NCBI GenBank assembly: GCA_028823235.1
Contig: JAPKBW010000007.1
Coordinates: 1-64,000 of the forward strand
Direction of reading: 5' to 3'
DNA from: Longimicrobiales bacterium
GTDB lineage: Bacteria; Gemmatimonadota; Gemmatimonadetes; Longimicrobiales; Gaopeijiaceae
Length of the DNA stretch: 64,000 bases
This document shows positions 43,233 to 50,881 of the stretch, one piece after another. The notes under the pieces were generated by a model. That model searched no databases. It was not told the origin of the DNA and saw only the letters and a list, made by a program, of their open reading frames with translations. Each line of letters begins with the position of its first letter. The stretch's first letter is position 1. The position numbers and the translations under genes were made by a program.

Positions 43233-44021
43233 TTAGTCGATCATCTCGGCCGGGAGTTCTGTCTCCACAATTTGCCCGCCTTCTAAGGCCACATAGTAGA
43301 CGCTGGCCTCAGCGCGAGTCTTTATGACACGGCCCACCTCATTGTCCACGAAGTAGATGCCCGCGTCGTTGTCGCACGCGTACCCGGGCTTGAGCTCGCC
43401 CGATCGAATCAGTCGCTGGTACGTAGGCCTCCTCACCGCTTCCGCGTCGTAGTGCGGCGAGTGACTTCCGCGAAGGAGTCCGAGGCATTCGATCTTGGTG
43501 ACTTCCTGTGGCCTAGAGTCGGTTGTGCCTTCTTCGAACCAGCAGAGTGACCCGGCACTGGCTCCCCCCAGGACGATTCCACGATCCCAAGCCTCCCGCA
43601 GAATATCGTCAATCCCCTGGACCCTCCAGATCGCCTGTTGATTCAACGTGTTGCCACCCGACACCACGATCCCGTCCATCGAGAGAAGTATGTCCTGCCA
43701 GCTCTGATCCATGCTGTAGCTGCTTATGAAGCTCTCCTGCACCATGGGAGTCACATTGAGCGATGCGCAGTTCTCGTACCAACGGATGATTCCCGACTCT
43801 CGATCGGCGGACGCGGTAGGGAGATAGCACAACCGAGGCCGGTCCTTACCTGTGAGTTCGGCCATGTAGCGAATGAAGGCGGTCCCGAAACCTCCGCCGG
43901 CGATCAGGATCTGGCGAGGCGTTTGTCGCGAGGTCGGCTCTGCTGCGGCCAGAGGCTGGTGGGGTATACCCAGACCGAGGCCGGCTGCGGCGGAGGATGT
44001 CAGGAAGTCTATTCTTTTCAT
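43233..44021 (-). CDS. exported S51-family peptidase (peptidase E/cyanophycinase-like)
   Basis: A 262-aa serine peptidase of the S51 family (dipeptidase E or cyanophycinase-like). N-terminal leader MKRIDFLTSSAAAGLGLG has a Tat/Sec-like character, then LIAGGGFGTAF, CYLPTASADR, VVSGGNTLNQ, and the nucleophile loop GGASAGSLCWFE (Ser155). The SHSPHYD segment probably holds the catalytic histidine. Peptidase E cleaves Asp-X dipeptides; relatives degrade cyanophycin. The ATG at 44021 is chosen because GAGAGGAC lies just upstream. Opposite in strand to the repeats; it lies between the half site at 43.2 kb and attC-like site 19. Confidence 0.88.
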   Translation of the reverse strand: MKRIDFLTSSAAAGLGLGIPHQPLAAAEPTSRQTPRQILIAGGGFGTAFIRYMAELTGKDRPRLCYLPTASADRESGIIRWYENCASLNVTPMVQESFISSYSMDQSWQDILLSMDGIVVSGGNTLNQQAIWRVQGIDDILREAWDRGIVLGGASAGSLCWFEEGTTDSRPQEVTKIECLGLLRGSHSPHYDAEAVRRPTYQRLIRSGELKPGYACDNDAGIYFVDNEVGRVIKTRAEASVYYVALEGGQIVETELPAEMID

Positions 44022-44158
44022 CGGTAGTCCTCTCGTATGTGGCATTCGGGCGGACGAACGTAGCTAGCGGCTGGAGTCAGGAATAGCTCGGTTGTGTAGA
44101 GCAAAATGGTTGTGAGCGAGCGTCTGCTTCGCTTTCTCAATTGAGCGCACACAGGACC

Positions 44159-44458
44159 ATGGATTGGACCGCTATTCGTGCGATCGGCGAGGTCGGTGTC
44201 ATCGTGTCGCTGCTCTACCTCACCACTCAGGTGAGGGACAGCACAAAGGGCTTCCGAGACTTCACATATCAGGCACTTGTGGACGCATCACTCGGCATCT
44301 CACTAAGGCTGGGAGGGGTGATCGCACGGGCCGAAGCCAGCAACCCGAGAGTGCTGAGTAGACCCTCTGTTTCACCGCATCCACCGGTGGATTATACGAC
44401 ACTGTTTTGCACGGCTGGTCCGGTGCTCCGGCCAAGTTGCAGAATCATGGCGCCCTAA
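44159..44458 (+). pseudogene. truncated small membrane protein gene
   Basis: An ATG at 44159 opens MDWTAIRAIGEVGVIVSLLY and LTTQVRDSTKGFRDFTYQALVDA. This is the recognisable N-terminus of a common bacterial family of about 170-200 aa with one N-terminal membrane helix (typically ...VITLLYLATQVRENTK...). After about residue 60 the reading becomes non-coding-like and stops within the next attC-like repeat. It is therefore probably a truncated or frameshifted relic. Confidence 0.55.
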
Positions 44459-44525
44459 GCAGAATGAGAGCATGAAGAGGAATCTGCGCGGCGCGACCGT
44501 GCAACAGAATCGCGAGACGTTAGAA
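44452..44525 (+). repeat. attC-like site 19 (short form)
   Basis: Left box GCCCTAA and a diverged left arm; right arm GTGCAACAGAATCGCGAGAC ends in GTTAGAA (44519-44525). Length 74 bp, with the centre shortened. Confidence 0.7.
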
Positions 44526-44575
44526 TGCCGGTTCAGCGAATAACGCTTCCCACCGGGGCCCCATGTGGAGAGACT

Positions 44576-45700
44576 ATGAGTAGGGTGATTTCGAGATCGA
44601 TCGTTCGTATCGCGACCTTGGGCTGTCTTTTCTTCGGTCTCGTGTCCTGTGCGGCGTCTCAGGATGCCGCGTGGGGAGGGGAACTGGTTGCCCGGATCGA
44701 CTCTCTCGCTGAGGCGACGCTCCGCGAGGGGCCGGTCGCGGGCTTGACGATCGGCGTGAAGCGTGGCGGTGATCTGCTCATGGTGAAGGGCTACGGATAC
44801 GCAGACATCGAGAATAGCGTGCCGATGACGGCAGAGACCGTGTATCGGATCGGTTCTCTCACGAAGCAGTTCACGGCCGCGGCGGTCATGCAGCTGGTCG
44901 AGGCGGGCCTCATTGGCCTCGACGATCCGATGACACGGTACTTGCCGAACTATCCCACGCAGGGTCACGAGGTGAGCATTCGGCATCTCCTCACGCATAC
45001 TTCGGGCATAAAGAGCTACACGAGCATCGGAGACGCGTTCTGGCTCAAGGCCGCCCTATTGGATCTCTCCCACACCGAGATGCTTGAGCTCTTTCAAGAC
45101 GAGCCATTCGACTTCGCTCCTGGTGAGGGGTACAGCTACAACAACTCAGGGTACTATCTGCTCGGCATGATCATCGAGGAGGTGAGCGGTGAGTCCTATG
45201 ATGGTTATCTCGGTACCCACGTCTTCGGGCCGCTGGGTTTGTCACGTTCGTCCTATTGCCATGAGGCCCAGATTATCCGCGGCAGGGCGGAGGGCTATGA
45301 ACAGGGCCCCGATTGGCTTTTGAATGACGGGAGCATTTCCATGAACACCCCGGGAGCAGCGGGCGCGCTGTGCTCCACGGTGCCAGACCTTCTGTCTTGG
45401 ACCACGGCGCTACGGAGTGGACGGGTCGTAACTGAAGCGAGCTACCAGGCCATGGCGACTTCTGGCCTACTGGACGACGGCTCCGCGACCGGATATGGAT
45501 TCGCTCTTGGTGTTACCCCTCTTGGGGAGCATTCCAGGGTGGCCCACACCGGTGGCATCAACGGCTTCAGCACAGTGATGGCACACTATCCGGAGTCTGG
45601 CCTCGATATCGTAATTTTGTCCAACACCGGCAGCGGTGCCCCCGGGCAAGTGGAGGACAGGATCGCTCGATGGGCGCTCGGGATGCCGCTCAAGAACTAG
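44576..45700 (+). CDS. lipoprotein serine beta-lactamase-fold hydrolase
   Basis: A 374-aa S12/class C-like serine hydrolase. Lipobox LVSC near residue 23. Motifs: RIGSLTKQF (Ser and Lys of SxxK), SYNNSGYYL (Tyr-x-Asn), and HTGGINGFS (KTG-box equivalent). It lacks the extra C-terminal barrel of the homologue at 22.9 kb and is closer to a single-domain esterase or D-Ala-D-Ala-type enzyme. The ATG at 44576 has GGAGAG 5 nt upstream; the longer frame starts at the edge of attC-like site 19. One-gene cassette ending 39 bp before site 20. Confidence 0.92.
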   Translation: MSRVISRSIVRIATLGCLFFGLVSCAASQDAAWGGELVARIDSLAEATLREGPVAGLTIGVKRGGDLLMVKGYGYADIENSVPMTAETVYRIGSLTKQFTAAAVMQLVEAGLIGLDDPMTRYLPNYPTQGHEVSIRHLLTHTSGIKSYTSIGDAFWLKAALLDLSHTEMLELFQDEPFDFAPGEGYSYNNSGYYLLGMIIEEVSGESYDGYLGTHVFGPLGLSRSSYCHEAQIIRGRAEGYEQGPDWLLNDGSISMNTPGAAGALCSTVPDLLSWTTALRSGRVVTEASYQAMATSGLLDDGSATGYGFALGVTPLGEHSRVAHTGGINGFSTVMAHYPESGLDIVILSNTGSGAPGQVEDRIARWALGMPLKN

Positions 45701-45739
45701 TGTTGTCCCTGCGCTGTGGTGGGGCTAACCGAGCCAGGG

Positions 45740-45846
45740 TTCTCACAAGCGGTTGCTACTGGCACGAGTTGCCAAATGAGTGAGTCAGATAGCGTTCAGG
45801 GGTTGTTCGCAGGTCGCCCTTGCAGCTAAATCGCGAGACGTTAAGA
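45740..45846 (+). repeat. attC-like site 20 (well conserved)
   Basis: Left box TTCTCAC then AAGCGGTTGCTACTGGCACG; right arm TTGCAGCTAAATCGCGAGAC ends in GTTAAGA (45840-45846). Length 107 bp. Confidence 0.82.
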
Positions 45847-45891
45847 AGAACAAAGATCAAATTTCGTGGTGACCGAACCCCCAGAAAGCGT

Positions 45892-46407
45892 ATGACCCTG
45901 AACTACGACATCACTGAGGACGGCCTCTGGGTCATGACGTTTGCCGATATGGCTGCGGCCAAGAGCGACCGGAAGGCGGTATCGCCACTTGATGTACTTC
46001 TCGGGCTCATGTTGCTGAGCGATCCCGCGTTCTCGGAGGACCTTCCAAGTCTCGCGAGCCAGCTACTGAGGGCTGCCTGCCTACACCCCGATGATCTTCC
46101 CACATTGCGCGACTTGGGCTGGACGAATCTCCCTGATCAGCCTTCTTTCGGCGGAGTGATGACTCCGGAAGTGACGGAGCTTCTTGGGGGAGCCCTGCGC
46201 TGTGCTCGCGATTTCGCGACGCCTTATATCGGTGCAGAACATCTTCTGGTGAGCGTGCTCGCGGGAAATTTTGGCCCCGAACTGGAATCTTGGATGGATG
46301 ATTCCGGCCTCAGCGAAGCAGAGGTCTTCAGGCAGTGGGTTAAAGTGTTGCTTCAGATCCAAGGTGGTGACATTGGCTTTGGCCCCGCTTCAGTTGTGGA
46401 AGCATAG
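45892..46407 (+). CDS. Clp N-domain-like protein
   Basis: A 171-aa cytoplasmic protein that reads as two Clp_N (Clp R) repeats: AAAKSDRKAVSPLDVLLGLMLL near residues 20-41, with its downstream helices, and LLGGALRCARDFATPYIGAEHLLVSVLAG near 105-133. Such domains bind substrates or adaptors of ClpA/ClpC unfoldases; no ATPase domain follows. A free-standing ClpN-like protein could modulate Clp proteolysis. The start at 45892 is chosen because the longer frame from 45820 reads through attC-like site 20 (MQLNRETL...). It is followed 9 bp later by an unknown gene in the same cassette, which suggests they work together. Confidence 0.75.
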   Translation: MTLNYDITEDGLWVMTFADMAAAKSDRKAVSPLDVLLGLMLLSDPAFSEDLPSLASQLLRAACLHPDDLPTLRDLGWTNLPDQPSFGGVMTPEVTELLGGALRCARDFATPYIGAEHLLVSVLAGNFGPELESWMDDSGLSEAEVFRQWVKVLLQIQGGDIGFGPASVVEA

Positions 46408-46416
46408 GTCGGCCGA

Positions 46417-46947
46417 ATGGAACCCATTCTTGTCGGTTACTTCCCCAAGCAGGTGCGTCTGCCGCCTCCGTCGCTCACAGGGGTGGGCATCGAAGAGATC
46501 GGCAGCGTCGCGCGCTGTATCGCGTCTGGACCCGTTGGTTGGTTCGACCTTGGGAAACACAATGCGTGGGGCTGTTACAGCGACCCGGACACTGCGTGGT
46601 CCTTGGTCCCGCCTGACCAACAAACGGACTACCGACTCTGGGCGTACGAAGTCTACCCAATGGAATTTTTCGACGGCGCAGCGCACGCCTTGGAGATTGC
46701 TTCTCCGGAGGTGACACCGCTCGCAGGAGACTTCCGAGCGGTCGGCTGGGATGCGGTCTCTCGATCAGGGGGTCAAGACTTCGAGTGCTCTCCGCTCTCA
46801 TGCAACTACATGGTCGAGCGCTACACGGTCAACGCATACTGTCTCGTCAATCTCCAAGATGCGCAGAACCTCGCGGCGACTGCCGAGCGAGAGGGCTGTG
46901 AGCCGGGGCCCTACGTGGTGGTCAACGTTTGGCAACGTGATGTCTAA
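46417..46947 (+). CDS. protein of unknown function paired with the ClpN-like gene
   Basis: A 176-aa soluble protein that I do not recognise. It is rich in aromatic residues and cysteines: GYFPKQVRLPPPSLTG at the start, IASGPVGWFDLGKHNAWGC, LWAYEVYPMEFFDG, CSPLSCNYMVERYTVN and VVVNVWQRDV at the end. No signal peptide. It begins 9 bp after the ClpN-like gene. Its TAA stop lies inside the left box GTCTAAC of attC-like site 21, exactly as in classical gene cassettes. The pairing with a Clp adaptor-like protein might indicate a stress, toxin-antitoxin or immunity module, but nothing in the sequence proves this. Confidence 0.75.
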   Translation: MEPILVGYFPKQVRLPPPSLTGVGIEEIGSVARCIASGPVGWFDLGKHNAWGCYSDPDTAWSLVPPDQQTDYRLWAYEVYPMEFFDGAAHALEIASPEVTPLAGDFRAVGWDAVSRSGGQDFECSPLSCNYMVERYTVNAYCLVNLQDAQNLAATAEREGCEPGPYVVVNVWQRDV

Positions 46948-47042
46948 CAAGCGATTGCTCCTGACACGGGTTGCCGAAGGGGTGAGTCAGGTAGGGTCTA
47001 GGGATTGTTGGTAGGTCGCCCGTGCAGACGGCAGGTCGAACC
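46942..47042 (+). repeat. attC-like site 21 (right end degraded)
   Basis: Left box GTCTAAC (46942-46948) overlaps the stop of the preceding gene; arm AAGCGATTGCTCCTGACACG is perfect. On the right GTCGCCCGTGCAG is kept but the GAATCGCGAGACGTTAG end has become ACGGCAGGTCGAACC. Confidence 0.75.
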
Positions 47043-47073
47043 GATGGAGGAGAGACACTCGTGAGACTCAGGC

Positions 47074-47235
47074 GTGCTCAAGGTGTTCGTGATCCCGCTC
47101 GGTACCCTGCTCGCTTTCTCAGTGGAAGCCTGGTGGGGCAAGGTGCAGGTTCGGAGAGAGTTGGTCCGGGCCCGAATCGCGGTCTCAAGCGAGTTCAGGT
47201 TCAATCTCGAGACGATTGAACCGTCGACCTGCTGA
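47074..47235 (+). pseudogene. truncated small membrane-anchored protein gene
   Basis: A GTG at 47074 opens a 53-codon frame containing VLKVFVIPLGTLLAFSVEAW and KVQVRRELVRARIAVSSEFR followed by FNLETIE. This resembles the N-terminal helix-plus-arginine-rich start of DUF6090-like proteins, usually about 200-250 aa. It stops at 47235; the stretch up to 47420 shows no continuation in one frame. Likely a relic sitting directly after a degraded attC-like site. Confidence 0.45.
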
Positions 47236-47422
47236 GTTTTCCAGTGCTGGTGGACGCCACGCTCTATCGGAAGGAGCGGTGTTTCCCCCCTTTTATGATC
47301 GCTCCGAGCGCCCACTACGTATCGTTTGTCTTCCTCTACGGGATGCGAATGTTTGGACAGCCCACCACCTTGCAGTCGTACGGGACATCCGAGCCAACGC
47401 GGCATAGAGGGAGAGAAGGTTC

Positions 47423-48748
47423 GTGGGAATCATCATGAGCGAGCGTCCGATTCGAGCTAGGTGCGGCATCACGTTTGTGACCGGATATGCTGCACTACTC
47501 CTGTCAGCTGCGTGCATGGGAGGTCTCGCAGAAGAGATGCCGCCGGTCCATGTGGAAGAGGGACTCGTTTACACGTTCGACGCGGCCACCCCGGGCGGAC
47601 CTGAGGCGGTCCGCAGGATCAATATCAGCGTGCCGGACCAGGTCCTCGAAGACCTCGAGTACCGCTTGGGCCGTACGCGCTTGCCCGACCAGATCCCTGG
47701 CACCGCGTGGGATTATGGTACGGACGGAGACTACCTGGTTGAGCTCCTGGCGTACTGGAAGGACGACTTCGATTGGCGGGCGCAGGAACGCAGGCTCAAT
47801 GATTTCGACCACTTCGTGACCGAGATTGATGGGGTCGATATGCACTTCATCCACCAGCGTTCGCCAAACCGCGATGCGACTCCCTTGTTGCTCACGCACG
47901 GCTGGCCTGGGTCGTTCGTCGAGTTCACCGAGCTCATCGGTCCGCTTACCGATCCGGCGGCATTCGGCGGCGACCCCGCGGATGCGTTTCACGTGGTTGT
48001 GCCGTCACTTCCTGGTTTCGGCCTTTCCGGTAAACCAACCCAGCCTGGCTTTAGCCCCGAGCGAATGGCCGAGGTCGAAGCGGCCTTGATGGAACGTCTC
48101 GGTTACGATCGTTATGGAGCGCAGGGCGGGGACTGGGGTGCCATTATCGGCCGCTCGCTCGCGGGAAATTATCCAGAGAACGTGATTGGGCTCCACTCGA
48201 ATTTCATCCTCGCCGGACCGGGTGCCGATACCGGCCAAGATGGAGGTGCGACGCCCGAAGAGATGGAGCATCGTGCCGAGCGGGCTGCCGCCTTCGGTGA
48301 GGGGAGCGCGTACCAAAACATTCAAGGTACGAAGCCGCAGACGGTCGGAGTGGGACTCAACGACTCGCCAGCCGGTCTAGCTGCCTGGATCGTGGAGAAG
48401 TTCCACGGCTGGAGCGACAACGACGGGAAAGTGGAAAGCGCGTTCACCAAGGACCAGATTCTGACCAACATCACCCTCTACTGGGTGACCGAGACGATTA
48501 CATCGTCAGCGCGCATCTACTACGAGTCGAGTCACACAATGGTGACCCGCCCAGTGAGGTACGTGGGGGTCCCGACTGCGGGCGCGATCTTTCCTAAGGA
48601 GATCTACTTTACTCCGCGGGCTTGGGCGGAGGCGAGCTACAACATCGTGAGGTGGACGATGATGCCGAGCGGAGGGCACTTTGCTGCGCTCGAAGAGCCG
48701 GAACTCCTAGTGGACGACATCCGGGCGTTCTTCAGGGAGTTGAGATGA
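47423..48748 (+). CDS. exported epoxide hydrolase
   Basis: A 441-aa alpha/beta-hydrolase epoxide hydrolase with the N-terminal EHN domain (VPDQVLEDLEYRLGRTRLPD, residues ~70-90). Catalytic features: THGWPGSF (oxyanion), nucleophile Asp in GAQGGDWGAI, and the terminal histidine in SGGHFAALEEPE. Tyrosines that activate the epoxide are expected in the cap region. A leader with LLLSAACMGG suggests a lipoprotein or secreted enzyme. The start is GTG 47423 or ATG 47435; GAGAGAAGG just upstream fits the former. It follows a gene relic inside the same cassette interval and ends directly against a tiny convergent gene. Confidence 0.92.
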   Translation: MGIIMSERPIRARCGITFVTGYAALLLSAACMGGLAEEMPPVHVEEGLVYTFDAATPGGPEAVRRINISVPDQVLEDLEYRLGRTRLPDQIPGTAWDYGTDGDYLVELLAYWKDDFDWRAQERRLNDFDHFVTEIDGVDMHFIHQRSPNRDATPLLLTHGWPGSFVEFTELIGPLTDPAAFGGDPADAFHVVVPSLPGFGLSGKPTQPGFSPERMAEVEAALMERLGYDRYGAQGGDWGAIIGRSLAGNYPENVIGLHSNFILAGPGADTGQDGGATPEEMEHRAERAAAFGEGSAYQNIQGTKPQTVGVGLNDSPAGLAAWIVEKFHGWSDNDGKVESAFTKDQILTNITLYWVTETITSSARIYYESSHTMVTRPVRYVGVPTAGAIFPKEIYFTPRAWAEASYNIVRWTMMPSGGHFAALEEPELLVDDIRAFFRELR

Positions 48749-48871
48749 TTAAGGGAGGCCTGGGAGCAAGATCGAACCCACTCCGATCAACACACCGCCG
48801 AGGGCCCACCCGACGGCCCACGTCAGCCCCATTCCAACGGCACCGCGGATTCGTCTAGGCCACCTGTTCAT
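48749..48871 (-). CDS. 40-aa membrane protein, probably truncated
   Basis: A short frame encodes MNRWPRRIRGAVGMGLTWAV followed by GWALGGVLIGVGSILLPGLP and stop. The basic start and single hydrophobic helix match the N-terminal part of a longer Gemmatimonadota-type membrane protein that I recall as having this RRxRGAxGMGLTWAxGW wording; that is memory, not a search. It is therefore probably a truncated copy. A perfect 9-bp palindrome stands 55 bp upstream, so the gene still has a regulated-looking promoter region. It meets the epoxide hydrolase gene tail to tail with no gap. Confidence 0.45.
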   Translation of the reverse strand: MNRWPRRIRGAVGMGLTWAVGWALGGVLIGVGSILLPGLP

Positions 48872-48926
48872 TGCTGCCTACTCGCGCATCCGGACTCTTC
48901 TACTGCGAGCCGGTGTCACATGCAAA

Positions 48927-48947
48927 AAACTTTGTATTACAAAGTTT
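48927..48947. promoter_or_regulatory. perfect 9-bp palindrome, putative operator
   Basis: AAACTTTGT and ACAAAGTTT are separated by ATT. The AT-rich perfect palindrome lies upstream of the 40-aa membrane ORF and resembles PadR- or TetR-type repressor sites. No regulator gene is adjacent, and no clear -35/-10 pair could be fixed. Confidence 0.5.
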
Positions 48948-48987
48948 GTGCCGGTTGGGCGAAGTCCAAGAACTGCAATGGCCAGGG

Positions 48988-49506
48988 CTAACGGCCTGGG
49001 ACGCCGTCCGGATGTTTTGAGCACCTTGGTGGCTGCTCGATGGTGTACGCGAGCGATGAGATCAACCAGTCGTCGTCGACCTGCACGAGAGTAAAGAGAT
49101 CGACGCCGCAGTGAGACCATTCACCATCGCGATAGAAATCGTACGGAAGCCAGACGGTTGCCAAGCCGCTGACGATCTCGACCCGTCCGTCGAAGCCTCG
49201 CTCCACAAAGTCTGAATTCATGGGGCGGGCACGAGTTTCCTCTCGAGTCGTCAGGCGTGGAGTCCCCCCACCGGACGGCATCGCCAACGTTATCGCGCCT
49301 TCGATCATCAGGTCGGTCAGGCCAACGGGGTCTTCCTCGCTAATCGCCCTTAACGCCGCGTGAGCAACGGAGAGGGCAGCTTCCTCGTGGGGCAACTCCT
49401 GAGCGCCTACCGGCGTCGTCCAGGCGAAGAGGCCGGCGACGACCAGCAGGGTCGATCGACCAAGAGGAAGGAGCAGCAGTCCAATTCCGTTGCAATGCAG
49501 CTTCAT
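48988..49506 (-). CDS. exported SnoaL-like (NTF2-fold) protein
   Basis: A 172-aa exported protein with a signal peptide ending near PVGAQ (residue 35) and an NTF2/SnoaL-like domain. Visible elements: the helix SVAHAALRAISEEDPVGLTD, the strand GFDGRVEIVSGLATVWLPYD, and VDLFTLVQVDDDWLISSLAY near the C-terminus, followed by a Cys-containing tail. No catalytic residues can be named. It is one of three SnoaL-like exported proteins in the window. It lies on the minus strand between the palindrome at 48.9 kb and the degenerate attC-like site 22. Confidence 0.75.
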   Translation of the reverse strand: MKLHCNGIGLLLLPLGRSTLLVVAGLFAWTTPVGAQELPHEEAALSVAHAALRAISEEDPVGLTDLMIEGAITLAMPSGGGTPRLTTREETRARPMNSDFVERGFDGRVEIVSGLATVWLPYDFYRDGEWSHCGVDLFTLVQVDDDWLISSLAYTIEQPPRCSKHPDGVPGR

Positions 49507-49551
49507 GCCGTGCTTCTCCAGACTCTGTATTCCAGGCGCGGTGAGAAGCGA

Positions 49552-49656
49552 TGTTATCGCGTTGCGGCGAGGACCGCTTGGACTGGGCAGCGTAGGAGGT
49601 GGAGACGTCGTGGGGTTGTTGGCGGACCACCGACCCGACAGAATCGCAACATCGAA
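49552..49656 (+). repeat. attC-like site 22 (degenerate)
   Basis: The right part GGTTGTTGGCGGACCACCGA then CCCGACAGAATCGCAACATCGAAC follows the repeat pattern with substitutions; the left part TATCGCGTTGCGGCGAGGAC is weak. It stands 30 bp before the next plus-strand gene, as expected for the family. Last recognisable copy in the window. Confidence 0.45.
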
Positions 49657-49685
49657 CGTGCCTCGCCCAAACAGGAAAAAATAGT

Positions 49686-50879
49686 ATGCGCCGAGCTCTG
49701 GTCACGTTCGCCTTGGTCCTGGTTCTGGCGGGCTGCTCTGATGACTCTCTGATCGACGACGGTTTCGCCGCTAGCCATTACCTCTTCGTCTGGGCGACGG
49801 ATTCAGATTCTGTCGATCTGAACTTCCTTGCCGTCCTGGACGCTGATCCGGTGTCAGACACGTATGCCGAGGTGCTCACGACGGTGCCTGTGCCTACTGA
49901 AGGCCGCACGAGAGGCCACCATACCGAGCACCGGCTGCATGAGGGCGGCCGCCTGTTCGCGAACGACTTCGGGACCGGAAAAACGTACGTGTTTGACCTG
50001 ACTGACCCGTTGGTTCCGACAGTCTTGGACTCATTCACGGTGGCTGGGCCGCTGGCGTCCCCTCATAGCTTCGAACGGCTTTCGAGCGGTAATGTTCTCG
50101 CCACCTTTCAGAACAATGGTCCCGACAACACGGCACCGGGTGGGATCGCCGAACTTGACCCACGGGGTGTCGCCGTAAGGTGGAGTTCGGCCGGAGAGCC
50201 AGGCAACTCCGTGCGGCCCTACAGCCTCGCGGTGTCACACGAGTTGGATCGGGTCGTCACGGGTAGCGCGGACATGCTGGGGGGATTCGACAGCCGCGCG
50301 ATTCAAATCTGGAGGCTCAGCGATTTGGCTTTGCTCGAAACGCTCGAATTTCCCGAGGAATGGGGGCCGGCGGCGGAGCCCCGCGTCCTCGCGGACGGAG
50401 TGACGGTCCTCGTTTCGACGTTCGGCTGCAAACTGCTCCATGTGGTTGGATTGGAAACGGACGATCCGAGCCTGGAGCTGGCTTACGATTTTGGGGGAGC
50501 CAACTGCGCGCTACCTGTGGTGACCGGGAACTTCTGGATTCAGGCGGTCCCTGACGCCAACGGGCTGGTGGCGCTTGATGTCTCAGCGGTGTCGAGTCCA
50601 GTGGAGGTGGCTCGGGTAGAGCTGACCGAGGATGACTGGCCCCATTGGATCGCTCTGTCTCCGGACCAGAGCCGGATCGTCGTGACAGGGTATGCCGGTA
50701 CCCGGTATCGGGTCATTCTGATCGATCTGGATGCTCGTACCGGGAAGATGCAAGTCGATGCTGCGTTCGCCACAGCCGGAGAGGATCGGCCGGGTGTGTC
50801 CTTCGATCGACCGTCGTGGGCGCACGGTTCTACCGGTCCTGCGGATCCTCACGGAGCCGTTTTCTCACTGGTGCGATAG
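49686..50879 (+). CDS. lipoprotein beta-propeller, SBP56-like
   Basis: A 397-aa lipoprotein (lipobox LAGC near residue 18) whose sequence resembles selenium-binding-protein 56-type propellers: FLAVLDADPVSDTYAEVLTT, TEGRTRGHHTEHRL, FANDFGTGKTYVFDL, PHSFERLSSGNVLATFQ, and DDWPHWIALSPDQSRIVVTG near the end. SBP56 proteins include methanethiol oxidases, but the metal-binding residues are not certain here, so a generic exported propeller is the safe call. The ATG at 49686 begins 30 bp after the degenerate attC-like site 22. Two small genes follow with 2 and 4 bp spacing, so they likely form one transcript. Confidence 0.75.
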   Translation: MRRALVTFALVLVLAGCSDDSLIDDGFAASHYLFVWATDSDSVDLNFLAVLDADPVSDTYAEVLTTVPVPTEGRTRGHHTEHRLHEGGRLFANDFGTGKTYVFDLTDPLVPTVLDSFTVAGPLASPHSFERLSSGNVLATFQNNGPDNTAPGGIAELDPRGVAVRWSSAGEPGNSVRPYSLAVSHELDRVVTGSADMLGGFDSRAIQIWRLSDLALLETLEFPEEWGPAAEPRVLADGVTVLVSTFGCKLLHVVGLETDDPSLELAYDFGGANCALPVVTGNFWIQAVPDANGLVALDVSAVSSPVEVARVELTEDDWPHWIALSPDQSRIVVTGYAGTRYRVILIDLDARTGKMQVDAAFATAGEDRPGVSFDRPSWAHGSTGPADPHGAVFSLVR

Positions 50880-50881
50880 CA

